A stretch of DNA of 64,000 nt from Symbiodinium natans (GCA_905221605.1 CAJNDS010002546.1:33501-97500); one strand, 5' to 3'. Shown: positions 10,810-21,534, counted from the first letter of the stretch. A program made the numbers and translations. The notes: generated by a model from the sequence alone, not told the origin.

Positions 10810-11010
10810 GGGCCTTCTGTGCAGGCACGCTAAACCCTAAACCCTAAACCCTAAAGCCTAAACCCTAAACCCTAGACCCTAAAGCCTAAAGACTAAACCC
10901 TAAACCCCAAACCCCAAACCCTAAACCCTAAACCCTAAACCCTAAACCCTTAACCCTTAACCCTTAACCCTAAACCCTAAACCCTAAACCCTAAACCCTA
11001 AACCCTAAAC
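10810..11010 (+). repeat. CCCTAAA array
   Basis: C-strand heptamers with AAGCCTAAA variants. The GC-rich segment after it (11010-11130) shows no convincing exon. Confidence 0.9.
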
Positions 11011-11134
11011 TGGAGCGAGCCGCGGGCGCTGCGATAAGCAGCAGCGAGCGATACCTCGTGGCGACAGGCCCGCGGACGAGCCCGAGCCTTGGCCTGGCGA
11101 GGGCTCGGGGCCGTTGCGCGCGGTGAGCGCGTCC

Positions 11135-11310
11135 CGCCTTTTTTGGGCTCCGCCCGGACCATTTCTGAGCCCCGGACCATTTCTGAGGCTTTTGGGCTTC
11201 TCCTGGACCATTTCTGAGCTTTTTGGGCTTCTTTTGCCGGACCAGTTCTGAGCCTGTTTGGGCTCCTCCCAGACTGTTTGAGCCTTTTTGGGCTTCTCCG
11301 GATCATTAAA
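11135..11310 (+). repeat. About 30-bp minisatellite (GGACCATTTCTGAGC units)
   Basis: Five to six imperfect units combining TTTTTGGGCTTC with GGACCATTTCTGAGC. Minus-strand open frames across it are repeat artefacts. Confidence 0.85.
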
Positions 11311-11323
11311 CCAGTTTTGGGCC

Positions 11324-11760
11324 CAAACCCTCACCAATCGTAGAAAGGGCGCAGGACCAAAAACCAAAGGGAGCCCAAGGCATAAACGGCATAAACCTAT
11401 GGGTCTTGTAAGCCCCGTATAAGCATCATAATTTGGGAAACACCGGGCAAAAAAACCCTAAACCCGCCAAAAATCTCTTGTAAGCAAGGTCCCAAGAGGT
11501 CCCAGGGACCGAGGTTCCAGGGGGCCACCAGTCAGGAAGCCTCCTTCGGCCAGGCCTCTCAAACCCTCCCCAATCGTCTCGCAGGACCAAAAATCAAAGG
11601 GAGCCCAACATAAAAACCTATGGATCTTGTAAGCAGGGTTTCAGGAGGTCCCAGGACAGTCCTTCCAAAAGGCCTCCTAAAAGGCCTCCTTCGGCCAATC
11701 CCAGACCCTCCCAAATCGTAGAGAGGGCGCAGGACCAAAAACGCGGGGAGTACCAGGATT
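11324..11760 (+). repeat. Three tandem copies of an AATCG...GCAGGACC segment
   Basis: CCAATCGTAGAAAGGGCGCAGG-like segments recur near 11324, 11558 and 11702, the first two followed by AAAGGGAGCCCAA and a CCTATGG.TCTTGTAAGC stretch. Diverged, non-coding. Confidence 0.75.
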
Positions 11761-11934
11761 TGGTCAAAGGCGGCCCGTAGCGCCCCCTCCCACGACTGTA
11801 CTTACACACGATATTGTAAAACCCAAAACCCGCCCAAGGTTGAGATGTGGGTGGGTGGGTTGGGAGAGCGCGTTGAACCTGGGCGCACACCACAACACAC
11901 GTCCCGCGTGGTGGCGTGCGCGGAACCTTAGCAA

Positions 11935-12080
11935 ACCCTAAACCCTAAACCCTAAACCCTAAACCCTAAACCCTAAACCCTAAACCCTAAACCCTAAACC
12001 CTAAACCCTAAACCCTAACCCTAAACCCTAAACCCTAAACCCTAAACCCTAAACCCCAAACCCTAAACCCTAAACCCGGG
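11935..12080 (+). repeat. CCCTAAA array before exon 11
   Basis: C-strand heptamers ending about 40 bp before the pyrimidine-rich acceptor at 12120. Confidence 0.95.
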
Positions 12081-12120
12081 AGGGACTCGGCCAGCCCGGT
12101 TTTTCTCTTGCGATTTGCAG

Positions 12121-12160
12121 GAGCCGCCTGCCTGACCTTGACAAGCCGCCTGCATGCACA
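12121..12160 (+). CDS. HEAT-gene exon 11 (40-bp mini-exon)
   Basis: Good acceptor (TTTTTCTCTTGCGATTTGCAG region) and donor GTATCGG. Reads SRLPDLDKPPACT with one leading base; phase fits exon 10 (TG plus G) and exon 12 (phase 0). Confidence 0.5.
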
Positions 12161-13283
12161 GTATCGGCGTTTTTTAGGGTTAGGGTGTAGGGTTTAAGGT
12201 TTAGGGTTTAGGGGGTTTAGGGTTTAGGGTTGAGGGTTTAGGGTTTAGAGTTCGGCTGATGACAAGATGAGAACTGTCTTCCAACCTCTAGACCTGAAAA
12301 CCCTGAGCCCTGACGCCTCGTTACGTCCCCCATTCATCATGTGGTGAGGATTCTCAGGTGTAGGGTTTGAAACCCTAAGCCCTAGACCCTAAGACCCTAA
12401 ACCCTAAACCCTAAACCCGGTTCTAAGTAGTGTAGCTATGGGTAGTTTCTCTAAATGATGGTCTTTTTTTGGGTGCCCTAAGCCATCGGGGCCGCCCTAG
12501 AACTACTATTTGCTTCAGAACCCAAAAGAATTTCTGAGAAAAAGCCCTACCTCACCCTTACAAGGGAGAATATATTCTTTGTTTGTTGGGGGATGATCCC
12601 TACATTAACCTTATAAGGGAGAATGTATTCTCTATTTTTTGGGTGGTCTTAAGCAAGTACCTGATAATAGTAGCCCCAAAATGGACCCTAAGTGAGAGAA
12701 CTGACCATGTGCTGCTAATCATAGGCAGCCAACGACCGCGAGAGAGCAGTTTAGGGTTTAGGGTTTAGGGTTTAGGGTTTAGGGTTTAGGGTTTAGGGTT
12801 TTTGTGATGCAAGGTCTTGGGCCGTTTGGGGAGGAGCATGCTTCCACCATCGCTGCAAAGCTCCAGCAGGACCTCCACAGGGTCAATCTTGGCGGATGGC
12901 TTAGGGGTTTCGGGTTTAGGGTTTAGGGTTTTCGGGTTTAGGGTTTCGGGCTTAGGGTTTAGGGTTTCGGGTTTAGGGTTTAGGGTTTCGGGTTTAGGGT
13001 TTAGGGTTCTTTTGGAGCGCTGATCCCAAACTCCAAAGGGCTGGGAGTCCAGGTCATCTCTCCGTTCATCCCACCTTACCCTGTGCAATTTCCAACCTGA
13101 TCAAAACAAGCCCAAAAAGGGTTTAGGGATTAGGGATTAGGGTTTAGGGTTTAGGGTTTAGGGACCTGTGCCGACTCCCGATCCCCCACCCCCTCTATCA
13201 ACTTCTTATCAACCCACTGAATCCGAATCCGATAAAGCCTAGAGCGTGACCCCTTTATTAAGCCACATTTGAGGGTTTTAGGG

Positions 13284-13384
13284 TTGGGATGTTCCCCCTT
13301 TGTCTGACAGTCCTTAATCGGGATAGTAGTACCCCCTATTATCATCCCTATTAAGGACTGTAAGTATAAGGGAGAACATCCCAA
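13284..13384 (+). repeat. Hairpin (MITE-like) family A, complete copy
   Basis: Palindromic. The outer arms TTGGGATGTTCCCCCTT and AAGGGAGAACATCCCAA are inverted copies with one mismatch. The inner arms ACAGTCCTTAATCGGGAT and ATCCCTATTAAGGACTGT are also inverted copies. No coding capacity. Other copies lie at 1818 and 59035. Confidence 0.85.
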
Positions 13385-13519
13385 GTTTAGGGTGTGTTAT
13401 GTTGATGAGACTGCTCTTGGTCTGTTGAAGATTTCGGGCCTCGGTTTGAAGGGCTGGATGCCAAAGCCCTTAACCCCAAACCCCAAACCCTGAACCCTGA
13501 ACCCTTGACCCTTGTAACC

Positions 13520-13855
13520 CTAAACCCTAAACCCTAAACCCTAAACCCTAAACCCTAAACCCTACAACCTAAACCCTAAACCCTAAACCCTAAACCCTAA
13601 ACCCTAAACCCTAAACCCTAAACCCTAAACCCTAAACCCTAAACCCTAAACCCTAAACCCTAAACCCTAAACCCTAAACCCTAAACCCTAAACCCTAAAC
13701 CCTAAACCCTAACACTAAACCCTAAACCCTAAACCCTAAACCCTAAACCCTAAACCCTAAACCCTAAACCCTAAACCCTAAACCCTAAACCCTAAACCCT
13801 AAACCCTAAACCCTAAACCCTAAACCCTAAACCCTAAACCCTAAACCCTAAACCC
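13520..13855 (+). repeat. Long regular CCCTAAA array before exon 12
   Basis: About 48 nearly perfect C-strand heptamers, the longest regular run in the window, ending 16 bp before the next acceptor. Confidence 0.97.
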
Positions 13856-13871
13856 CAATCGCACCTCGCAG

Positions 13872-13950
13872 GACGGGACCCGCCTCGCGGCGACCCAGGC
13901 TCTGGCGCGCTTGCCGGGCGCGGTGCTGCAGCCCTACCTGAAGCTCGGAG
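13872..13950 (+). CDS. HEAT-gene exon 12
   Basis: Reads DGTRLAATQALARLPGAVLQ then PYLKLG: HEAT helix B (RLAATQALARLPG) and the next linker. Acceptor CACCTCGCAG, donor GTTCAG, 26 codons plus one base. Confidence 0.65.
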
Positions 13951-14446
13951 GTTCAGAAAAGGGGTTTAATTAGGATTTAGGGTTTAGGGTTTAGGGTTTT
14001 AGGGTTTTAGGGTTTAAGGTTTAGGGTTTAGGGGTACAGGAACGGATTTTCCCTCCCCAATATGGGTACCTGACGCCAAGAGGTTCAGTGCTAGGGTTTA
14101 GGGTTTGGGGTTTAGGGTTTGTGGCTTAGGGGATAGGTTTAGGGTGTAGGGCTTGCGAAGGTCCAAGGGATTTGCAGGTGGGCAGGTCCCTCGGCGATTC
14201 CTTTGGGGTTTAGGGGGGGTTTACGCTTTTGGGCGGTTCAGGGTTTATGGGTTTAAGGGGTTCAGGGTTTAGGGGTTGAGGGGCTGAGGCGTAGAACCCC
14301 TAAACCCTAAACCCTAAACCCTAAACCGTAAACCCTAAATTTTAAACCCTAAACTCCCTAAACCCTAAACCCTAAACCCTAAATTTTAAACCCTAAACCC
14401 TAAACCCTAGACCCTAAACCCCAAACCCTTTCCGCCATTTTGCAAG

Positions 14447-14530
14447 CACTTAAAGAACCTTGGAAGATGAATCGTACAAGTTACTGGTGCTTAAGGCGGA
14501 GTGGTGGAGAGAGTGCCGGTGCGAAACAGG
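14447..14530 (+). CDS. HEAT-gene exon 13
   Basis: Two leading bases complete the codon of exon 12, then LKEPWKMNRTSYWCLRRSGG and ESAGAKQ. Acceptor CCATTTTGCAAG behind a C-strand array; the donor GTTGAGGG is a telomeric variant. Confidence 0.5.
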
Positions 14531-15708
14531 GTTGAGGGTTTAGGGTCAGGGTTTAGGGTTTAGGGTTCAGGGTTTAGGGTTCAGGCTTCAGGGTTCAGGG
14601 TTCAGGGTTTAGGGTTCAGGCTTTAGGGTTTAATTAGGGTTTAGGGTTTAGGGCTTAGGGTTTAGGGTTTAGGGTTTAGGGGTGGTTTTCTGAGAGCATT
14701 GCCAAGGAAGGACCTCGTGTCTAAGGCGACCGCCTGGGGCGAGGGGTGGGGAGGGGGACTAGGGTGTTTGGGACCGTTGGGCTACAGGGTCTTGGGGGCT
14801 CTTGTGTGTGGGGCTTGGGGACTCAGATCTCCGGGTTGGGAGGGGAGCTTCGTTGTTCACATCGGATGTAGGGAATCGTTCATTGACAAACCGAAAAAAA
14901 TAGTTTAGTTTAATTAGGGTGCACAGAAAAACACCAATGGACAGGGTTCTTCTTGCCTGGGAAACCGAAACCGGGGGGGTGGGAACCTTAAACCCTAAAC
15001 CGAGAGGGGGAGGATTGTAGTAGAGGCTTACTCTTGGGGTCAGACAAATCCGCTTCTGTGAAGCTCACTTCTGCCCCTGCAATGTTCGATCTCATCCTGC
15101 GACCTCGCTTTCAAAGTCCAAGATCTACCTTCATTTATAGGGTCTAGGGGTTGAGGGTCTGGTGTTTAGGGTTTAACCTCACATCCAAAGTTGGTGGCTG
15201 CTCCACGCGGACCAATGCAACTCAGCCCTGGCAACCCTAAACCCAAAAACCTGAACCCGGAACCCCAAACCCCAAGCCCCAAACCCTAAGCCCGAAACCC
15301 TAAACCCTAAACCCTAAACCCCAAACCCTGAACCCGAAAACCCAAACCCCAAACCCTAAACCCGAAACCCTAAACCTAAACCCTAAACCCCAAACCCTAA
15401 ACCCTAAACCCCAAACCCTGAACCCGAAGCCCTAAACCCTAAACCCTTAACCCCCCCCAAACCCTAAACCCTAAACCCCAAACCCTAAACCCTAAACCCG
15501 AAACCCCAAACCCCAAACCCTAAACCCCAAACCCTAAACCCTACACCCCAAACCCTAAACCCTAAACCCCAAACCCTAAACCCGAAACCCTAAACCCCAA
15601 ACCCTAAACCCTAAACCCCAAACCCCAAACCCGAAACCCCAAACCCCAAACCCCAAACCCCAAACCCCAAACCCTAAACCCTAAACCCCTAACCCCCTAA
15701 ACCCTAAG
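14531..15708 (+). repeat. Intron 13: TTTAGGG start, long CCC(T/C)AAA end
   Basis: G-strand array 14531-14680 with GTTCAGGG variants; unique DNA 14690-15230 (no supported gene); then a C-strand array 15230-15705 mixing CCCTAAA, CCCCAAA and CCCGAAA. The acceptor AG at 15707-15708 is part of a CCCTAAG unit. Confidence 0.9.
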
Positions 15709-15815
15709 TTCGCGGCCAGGCCTTGTGCGACGGAGATCCCGAGACCAGGCAAGCGGCCGTAGCGGCCATCGCCAAAGCAGATCCCGAACGCGTCGTCAGT
15801 GACTGCACAGGAGGG
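15709..15815 (+). CDS. HEAT-gene exon 14
   Basis: Reads RGQALCDGDPETRQAAVAAI then AKADPERVVSDCTGG. D-P-E-T-R-Q-A-A-V-A-A-I is the canonical HEAT turn plus helix B. The acceptor at CCCTAAG is preferred over CGGCCAG because it restores phase; the donor GTTTAGGG follows directly. Confidence 0.65.
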
Positions 15816-16072
15816 GTTTAGGGTTTAGGGTTTAGGGTTGAGAGTTTCATGCCTGAAGCCTAACAAGGTGTAGGGTTTGGGGTTTAGGGTTTATGGGGTT
15901 TGGGTGTGGGAGATGTATGGGCTTCGCAGATGTAGGGTTTGGCCCACAGCCCCTCAACCCCCAAAAACCCTAAACCCCAAACCCCAAACCCTAAACCCTA
16001 AACCCCAAACCCTAAACCCTAAACCCTAAACCCTAAACCCTAAACCCCAAACCCTAAACCCTAAACCCCCAG

Positions 16073-16156
16073 CTCGATGCCTCCGAAAAGCCATCAGGAC
16101 AGCTGGTGGAGCTGCTTTCACACCAGCATGCTGGAGCCAGATTCTCAGAAGCTTGG
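16073..16156 (+). CDS. HEAT-gene exon 15
   Basis: 28 codons, phase 0 at both ends: LDASEKPSGQLVELLSHQHA then GARFSEAW. Acceptor CCCTAAACCCCCAG; the donor GTTTAGGG comes straight after TGG. HEAT helix A (LVELLSHQHAGARFSEA). Confidence 0.65.
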
Positions 16157-16265
16157 GTTTAGGGCTAAAGAAGTTTGGGTTTTAGGGTTTAGGGTTTAGG
16201 GTTTAGGGTTTAGGGTTTAGGGTTTAGGGTTTAGGGTTTAGGGTTTAGGGTTTAGGGTTTAGGTT
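16157..16265 (+). repeat. TTTAGGG array at intron 5' end
   Basis: G-strand heptamers beginning at the exon 15 donor. Confidence 0.95.
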
Positions 16266-16548
16266 CGGAATGTGGGCAGCAGGTGCAGATGTTCGAGTCT
16301 TTAGGTCACTCGACGACGACGCCCAAGCATGCTCTTGTCTTTCAGACTGATGCTGCTACTAACTGCTTTAAAAGAAACCCCCAACTAAATTTTACAGCAT
16401 TCTTCCTTGTAAGGGCCATAGGGGGATTGTTTTCTTGTATTTTTCGGGTTTAGGTCCGGGAGTAGAGGCCCCTCAAACCCTCAAGCCTAATCCCCACATC
16501 CCCCACCCTAAATCCAAAACCCAAACCCTAAAGCCCTGCAAACCCAAG

Positions 16549-16636
16549 CCCGCAACCGCGAACGAGCTTCTTCTCGACATCTTCTCGATAGGTTCGCGCT
16601 TGCACGGCATTGGTGTTCCGCGACCTGAAAGAGAAG
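16549..16636 (+). CDS. HEAT-gene exon 16
   Basis: Acceptor AACCCAAG, then PATANELLLDIFSIGSRLHG and IGVPRPERE, donor GTGGGTTAGGG. Phase 0 at the start agrees with exon 15. Confidence 0.5.
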
Positions 16637-18151
16637 GTGGGTTAGGGAAGGGTCCGGGTGAAGGATCTTGGGGTAGCTACGTGGTTGATAAGGTCCATGA
16701 ACATTCGCTAAAGATGTATGGGCCCTTGGGCAAAACCCTAAACCCTAAGCCCTAAACCCTTAACCCTACACCCTAAAGCCTAAACCCTGAACAGGGTATA
16801 AGGGGTATATAAGGGGTGTCCTTTTAAGGGCCATGTAGCTACCCTGCGAAAGGATTGACGGTTCTGACTCTAAAGCAAGAGGACTCCCAGAGGAGAACTG
16901 GATGCTTCTTTTGAACCTAAAGCCTGCGGTTTAGGGTTTAGGGTTTTAGGGTTTAGGGTTTTTGGTTCAGGGTTCAGAGATTTAAGGCTGACGCTGAGGC
17001 TTATCCGCAAACCCTACAGCTTTCTTGCAATGGTGTAAACCGTCAACCCTAAGCCCTAAAACCCTAAACCCTAAACCCTAAACCCTAAAGCCTACAGCCT
17101 AAAGCCTAAAGCCTAAAGCCTAAAGCCTAAAGCCTAAAGCCTAAAGCCCAAAGCCCAAAGCCCAAAGCCCAAACCCCAAACCCTAAACCCTAAGCCCTAA
17201 AGGCTCAAACCCAAACCCTAAACCTTAAACCCTAAACCCTAAACCCTAAACCCTAAACCCTAAACCCTAAACCCTAAACCCTAAACCCTAAACCCTAAAC
17301 CCTAAACCCTAAACCCTAAACTCAGAGCCCCCCACGTTGGGGGGAGGCGCTTAAGCCCTTTGACCTCGATGGCACAAGCCGACCCAGGTCGCTCGCCCGC
17401 CTCCCACAGCACGGGGGTAGGTAGCGCCCATGATGGGCCCGGTACCCGAACACGTTCTCCTCGGGACCGGTCCCTTATTTACCTAAACCCCACTCCGTGA
17501 GTCTGGGTCACTGGCCTTTTTGGGGGGGTACCCCCTAGGCCAGGAGGACCCGGACCCTTCGCCGCAGCTTGCTCAGGGACCAGGGGCCTCAGGCCGACCC
17601 AGGCAGGGCGGGTGCTCAAAAATCACCTGGTCTCTGGCCCTGACCCCCCTGGCCCGGGCTCTCTGGACCTTCTGGCCCCACCCCCTGACCCTGCCCTACT
17701 GGCCGGGCTTCGGGGCCTCTATCTTACCTTAGTTTTGAAGAGTGGACTGTCGTCTGAGTTTAGGGGGCCAAAGCTGCTTTTCAGCACCTCACGAAGCTTT
17801 CGAGCTTGTTCCGAAACCTAACCTTCACAGCATCTACGCCCTATCACAGCAAACCCTAAACCCTAAACCCTAAACCCTAAACCCTAAGCCCTAAGCCCTA
17901 AACCCTAAACCCTAAATCTTGGAGTCCAAGTAAGTCTTTTGCCTGGGGCCCTGTAGGGTCCCCAAAGTCCCGACCCGCGGCGCGCGGAGAGTACTGCAAG
18001 CTGAGGAAGCTGAGGGGCTTTATGGGTCCAAGGGTTTGGGGTTTGGGGTGATAGGGTTTGGGGTTTAGGCTTTAGGGTTTCGGGTTTAGAGTTTAGTTTA
18101 GGGTTTAGGGTGACAAGGTTTTGCCAACCCTGATTCGCGGCGGCATTCAAG
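16637..18151 (+). other. Intron region 16.6-18.2 kb: arrays, hairpin remnant, inverted 371-bp-repeat piece
   Basis: Contains CCCTAAA at 16735-16790 and 17040-17320 (with an AAAGCCT variant run near 17095-17165), TTTAGGG at 16926-16965 and 18040-18110, a family B remnant near 16793-16850, GC-rich DNA at 17330-17760 with a GGGGGTACCCCC palindrome, and at about 17770-17855 an inverted partial copy of the 371-bp repeat found at 38.4-39.5 kb. No reliable exon is seen here, although phase suggests one is missing. Confidence 0.6.
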
Positions 18152-18281
18152 AATGCCGCAATCCTGGAATGGAATGCCACGTCTCGATGTGGCCGGACTT
18201 CTGAAGCTTGTAGTCCTCAACACGCTGAACGTCTTCATGGCTGCTCATTACCTCCTGCCTTTACCTGAGGAGTTGTTTCGG
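18152..18281 (+). CDS. HEAT-gene exon candidate, leucine-rich
   Basis: From acceptor GGCATTCAAG: MPQSWNGMPRLDVAGLLKLV, then VLNTLNVFMAAHYLLPLPEE and LFR, with the GT of a GTTTAAGG donor at 18282. Hydrophobic helical content is high. One leading base, trailing phase 0 matching exon 17. Not preceded by a CCCTAAA array, unlike most others. Confidence 0.4.
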
Positions 18282-18319
18282 GTTTAAGGCCTAAGGTACT
18301 TGGGTGTAGGAGTTAAAGT

Positions 18320-18698
18320 TTAAGGGTTTAGGGTTTGGTGTTTAGGGTGTCGGGTTTTGAGAGAGGAGCAGGTTCGGCAACTAAGGGCGCAGCAGCCCCT
18401 TCCCTCCCCCCCTCCCGCCCCCTTCCCCCCACCCCCCCCCCCTGCGGCCCCAAGCCCTAAACCCGAAAGGGCTTTGACAACCAATTGAACTTCCCGAAAC
18501 CCCAAACCCCAACCCCAACCCCCAACCCCCAACCCCAAACCCCAAACCCCAAACCCCAAACCCCAAACCCCAAACCCCAAACCCCAAACCCCAAACCCCA
18601 AACCCCAAACCCCAAACCCTAAACCCTAAACCCTAAACCCTAAACCCTAAACCCCAAACCCTAAACCCTAAACCCCAAACCCCAAACCCCAAACCCCC
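18320..18698 (+). repeat. Poly-purine/C block and (CCCCAAA)n array
   Basis: A C-rich run with many short CCC stretches (18385-18450), then CCCCAAA units from about 18495 to 18620 and mixed CCCTAAA/CCCCAAA to 18698. Minus-strand frames here are repeat artefacts. Confidence 0.9.
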
Positions 18699-18712
18699 TT
18701 CGCTGCCCGAAG

Positions 18713-18790
18713 GGACTCTCGGCGGCGGGGGAGGTTGCCAAGCTTCTGGAGGACTCGGAAGAGGCCTTGGCGGGGACACGCCTGCTTCAG
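18713..18790 (+). CDS. HEAT-gene exon 17
   Basis: 26 codons, phase 0/0: GLSAAGEVAKLLEDSEEALA then GTRLLQ. VAKLLEDSEEALAGTRLL is HEAT helix A, turn and start of helix B. Acceptor CTGCCCGAAG, donor GTTCAAGG. Confidence 0.6.
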
Positions 18791-18794
18791 GTTC

Positions 18795-18935
18795 AAGGTT
18801 TAGGGTTTAGGGTTTAGGGTTTAGGGTTTAGGGTTTAGGGTTTAGGGTTTAGGGTTTAGGGTTTAGGGTTTAGGGGTTAGGGTTTAGGGTTTAGGGTTTA
18901 GGGGTTAGGGTTTAGGGTTCAGGGTTTAGGGTTTG
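18795..18935 (+). repeat. TTTAGGG array after exon 17
   Basis: G-strand array starting five bases after the donor. Confidence 0.95.
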
Positions 18936-19129
18936 AGAGGCAAATAGAGGTTTTTCTCTGTTTTCTGCCAGAAAAGAGTGCAAGAATAAGCAAAAGAAAA
19001 GAATGGCCAAAACAAACATGGGTTTTGAGGGGGGATGGTTTAGGGGTGTTTGGGTGTTGGGGTTTACATGGTTAGGGTTCATATAGATGTTCTGCTATTG
19101 GTGTTAAAGTGATGCTTGGGCGTCCTCAG

Positions 19130-19200
19130 GGATGGACCCCGAAAAGTCGCCGTGAAGACCTTCCAGGGGCTTGGGAGCTTCGAAGGCACGAAGGCTTCGG
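19130..19200 (+). CDS. HEAT-gene exon 18
   Basis: Acceptor CGTCCTCAG, then DGPRKVAVKTFQGLGSFEGT and KAS, donor GTTTAGGG. R-K-V-A-V-K-T-F-Q-G-L-G is a good HEAT helix B. Phase does not match exon 17, so an exon may be missing or a donor misjudged. No C-strand array precedes it. Confidence 0.5.
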
Positions 19201-19475
19201 GTTTAGGGTTTAGGGTTCAGGGTTTAGGGTTTAGGGTTCAGGGTTTAGGGTTTAGGGTTTAGGGTTTAGGGTTTAGGGTTCAGGGTTTAGGGTTAGGGTG
19301 TTCTGTGAGGATTTAGCATCCAGTATTTTGGAAAGACGCACCGCCCTCCCTGGCAGGATCTGTCTTGGCTGCCTCTGCACATGGGCCGCGAGCCTAGATC
19401 TGCCCTATTTTTTAGGGTTTAGGGTTTAGGGTTTAGGGTTTAGGGTTTAGGGTTTAGGGTTTAGGGTTTAGGAAC
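19201..19475 (+). repeat. Two TTTAGGG arrays around a possible exon
   Basis: Arrays at 19201-19295 and 19410-19475. The segment between (acceptor CCTGGCAG at 19356) is partly open but no frame is convincing. Confidence 0.85.
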
Positions 19476-19597
19476 ACTCTGACTGTGCATGCTAAAGCCC
19501 GAACACCGTGAGCCTAACACCCTACCTAAACCGCGCCTTCTACGCAAGGGCTTGGGCCCTGATAGGAGTCTACTCAGCGAAACTTTCAGCAGCAGCC

Positions 19598-19742
19598 TAA
19601 ACCCTAAACCCTAAACCCTAAACTCTAAACCCCAAACCCTAGACCCTAAACCCTAAACCCTAAACCCTAAACCCTAAACCTAGACCCTAAACCCTAAACC
19701 CTAAACCCTAAACCCTAAACCCTAAACCCTAAACCCTAAAGT
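19598..19742 (+). repeat. CCCTAAA array
   Basis: C-strand heptamers upstream of the small exon candidate at 19787. Confidence 0.95.
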
Positions 19743-19786
19743 AAACCCGCAAATAAACCTCGGCCCCGGCCTCTCTCAACTTTGAG

Positions 19787-19820
19787 GCGGTGTGCGCGAG
19801 CGAGAGCCTGCCGAGAGGAG
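19787..19820 (+). CDS. Small HEAT-gene exon candidate (34 bp)
   Basis: Acceptor CTCAACTTTGAG, peptide AVCASESLPRG, donor GTTCTGG. Too short for a confident call; placed only by the array-exon-array pattern. Confidence 0.3.
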
Positions 19821-19857
19821 GTTCTGGTACGGGGGTTGTGGGGTTGAGGGCGTAGGG

Positions 19858-20455
19858 GTTTAGGGTTTAGGGTTTAGGGTTTAGGGGTTTAGGGTTTAGG
19901 GTTTAGGGTTTAGGGTTAGGGGTTTAGGGTTTAGGGTTTAGGGTTTAGGGGTTGAGGGGTTGCGAGTTGAGGGGGTTCGGGTTGAGGGGGCTTAGTACTG
20001 AGAACCAGCCAGACTTGCTTGTCACAAGCAGGAGACCAGAGGGTTTTTTGGGTCTGGGGGTTGAAGGTTTCAGGGTTCTGAGAAAGCCCGAAACCCTAAA
20101 GCCTAAACCCTGAACCCTGGGCCCTAAACCCTGGGCCCTAAACCCTAACCCTGAAGCCTGAAGCCTGAAGCCTAAAGCCTAAAGCCTAAAGCCTGCAGCC
20201 GAAAGCCGAAAGCCTAAAGCCTAAAGCCTGCAGCCGAAAGCCTAATGCCTAAAGCCTAAAGCCCAAAGCCCAAAGCCTAAAGCCCAAAGCCCACAGCCGA
20301 AAGCTCAAAGCCTAAAGCCTAAACCCTCAACCCCAAACCCCAAACCCCAAACCCTAAACCCCAAACCCTAAACCCTAAACCCTAAACCCTAAACCCTAAA
20401 CCCTAAACCCTAAACCCTAAACCCCAAACCCTAAACCCTAAACCCTAAACCTGAA
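19858..20455 (+). repeat. Intron: TTTAGGG start, variant CCCTAAA end
   Basis: G-strand array 19858-19950; unique 19960-20085; C-strand tract 20085-20455, of which about 20145-20310 is an AAGCCT/AAAGCC variant run. Confidence 0.9.
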
Positions 20456-20470
20456 CCTTGGTGCCTCGAG

Positions 20471-20543
20471 TGAGTGCGACACCATGCTTGGGAGGAAGCC
20501 TCGTTGTGCGGCCGTGGTGGCCTTGGGCGCGATGTGCTCGCAG
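20471..20543 (+). CDS. HEAT-gene exon 20 (possible GA donor)
   Basis: Acceptor GTGCCTCGAG, then ECDTMLGRKPRCAAVVALGA and MCSQ. C-A-A-V-V-A-L-G-A-M is HEAT helix B. The end is set at CAG before GACCCTC, a GA donor, because this gives phase 0 for exon 21 and avoids the TAA downstream. Confidence 0.45.
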
Positions 20544-20838
20544 GACCCTCTACCCTAAACCCTACTTAGGGCTTAGGGTTTAGGGTTTAGGGTTTAGGGT
20601 CACTGGGGTTTCTTTTGGGGTCCTATAGATAAGGCTCCGTACTGTAATTGCACCCACAAAAGAAGCCATACTTTTGAGAACCTCGTACCTCCTACACCGT
20701 AACTCCTCAACCCTAAACCCTCAACCCTAAACCCTAAACCCTAAGCCCTAAACCCTAAACCCTAAACCCTGAACCCTGAAACCTGAACCCTTAACCCTTA
20801 ACCCTCAACCGTAAACCCTAAACCCTGCACCCGCGAAG

Positions 20839-20886
20839 GATCACGCCGACGCTGTCCAGGAGCTGCTTGATGACGGAGACTGGGAG
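20839..20886 (+). CDS. HEAT-gene exon 21 (48-bp mini-exon)
   Basis: 16 codons, phase 0/0: DHADAVQELLDDGDWE, helix A plus the D-W-E turn of a HEAT unit. Acceptor CCCGCGAAG, donor GTGACA. Joined to exon 22 it reads DGDWE-VRACTLEAL, a textbook HEAT junction. Confidence 0.7.
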
Positions 20887-21482
20887 GTGACAAAAACCCT
20901 TAACCCCAAACCTAAACCCTAAACCCTAAACCCTAAACCCTAAACCCTAAACCCTAAACCCTAAACCCTAAACCCTAAACCCTAAACCCTAAACCCTCAA
21001 ACCCCAAACCCCAAACCCCAAACCCAAGCCTTCTACGCTGCAAGCAGCAAGGTAGGACAGCACCCAGTTCGAGGCGTCAGAGGGCATCAAGCCTCAAGGG
21101 GCTTCGAAGGGTTTGGGGTTTAGGGTTTAGGGTTTAGGGTTTAGGGTTTAGGGTTCAGGGTTTAGGGTTGGCTTATGCCCACACCGCCTCAAGGGGCTTC
21201 GAAAGGTTTAGGGTTTTAGGTTTAGGTTTGACTCTCATAAGCCAATAGGGAAGACCACGCCCACACACCCCCGAAAAAGCCCCGAACCTCTAAATCCCTG
21301 AAGGCCCTAACCGGTCCCAGATTCCGAGACCCTACTAAAGACCTAAAGCCATCGACCCTAAACCCTAAACCCTAAACCCTAAACCCTAAACCCTAAACCC
21401 TAAACCCTAAACCCTAAACCCGAAACCCCAAACCCCAAACCCCAAACCCCCCAAGCCTAAACCCTCAACCCTACCGCTGGAG

Positions 21483-21534
21483 GTCCGGGCGTGCACGCTT
21501 GAGGCCCTCGCAGGCGCGGGACTCCGGGGCGAAG
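21483..21534 (+). CDS. HEAT-gene exon 22
   Basis: VRACTLEALAGAGLRGE plus one base; acceptor CCGCTGGAG, donor GTTCGGGG running into a TTTAGGG array. Completes the HEAT unit begun in exon 21. Confidence 0.7.

Larger units (their letters stand above)
12161..13871 (+). other. Intron 11: arrays plus small repeats
   Basis: TTTAGGG at 12173-12250, 12750-12800, 12905-13010 and 13120-13170; CCCTAAA at 12370-12420 and a long, very regular array at 13520-13855. A diverged duplication (AAGGGAGAATATATTCT versus AAGGGAGAATGTATTCT) lies near 12560 and 12615. No exon was identified. Confidence 0.7.

Noticed and set aside
10998-11367. Minus-strand frames with repeated SEMV/KSLRNGP text
   Set aside because: Derived from the roughly 30-bp minisatellite; two frames are open equally.
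14430-14446. Resemblance of TTCCGCCATTTTGCAAG, and of CCAACCATTTTGGGTTCAGG near 7868, to a dinoflagellate spliced-leader relic
   Set aside because: Only a short core (CCATTTTG) matches and several bases are missing; one site is better explained as a splice acceptor. Probably chance.
17520-17821. Pro/Gly/Leu-rich frames in a GC-rich block
   Set aside because: Two overlapping frames are open because of high GC; no HEAT pattern or clear splice sites, and the right part is an inverted dispersed repeat.
18381-18608. Gly/Trp/Val-rich minus-strand frames
   Set aside because: Translation of the CCCCAAA array on the other strand.
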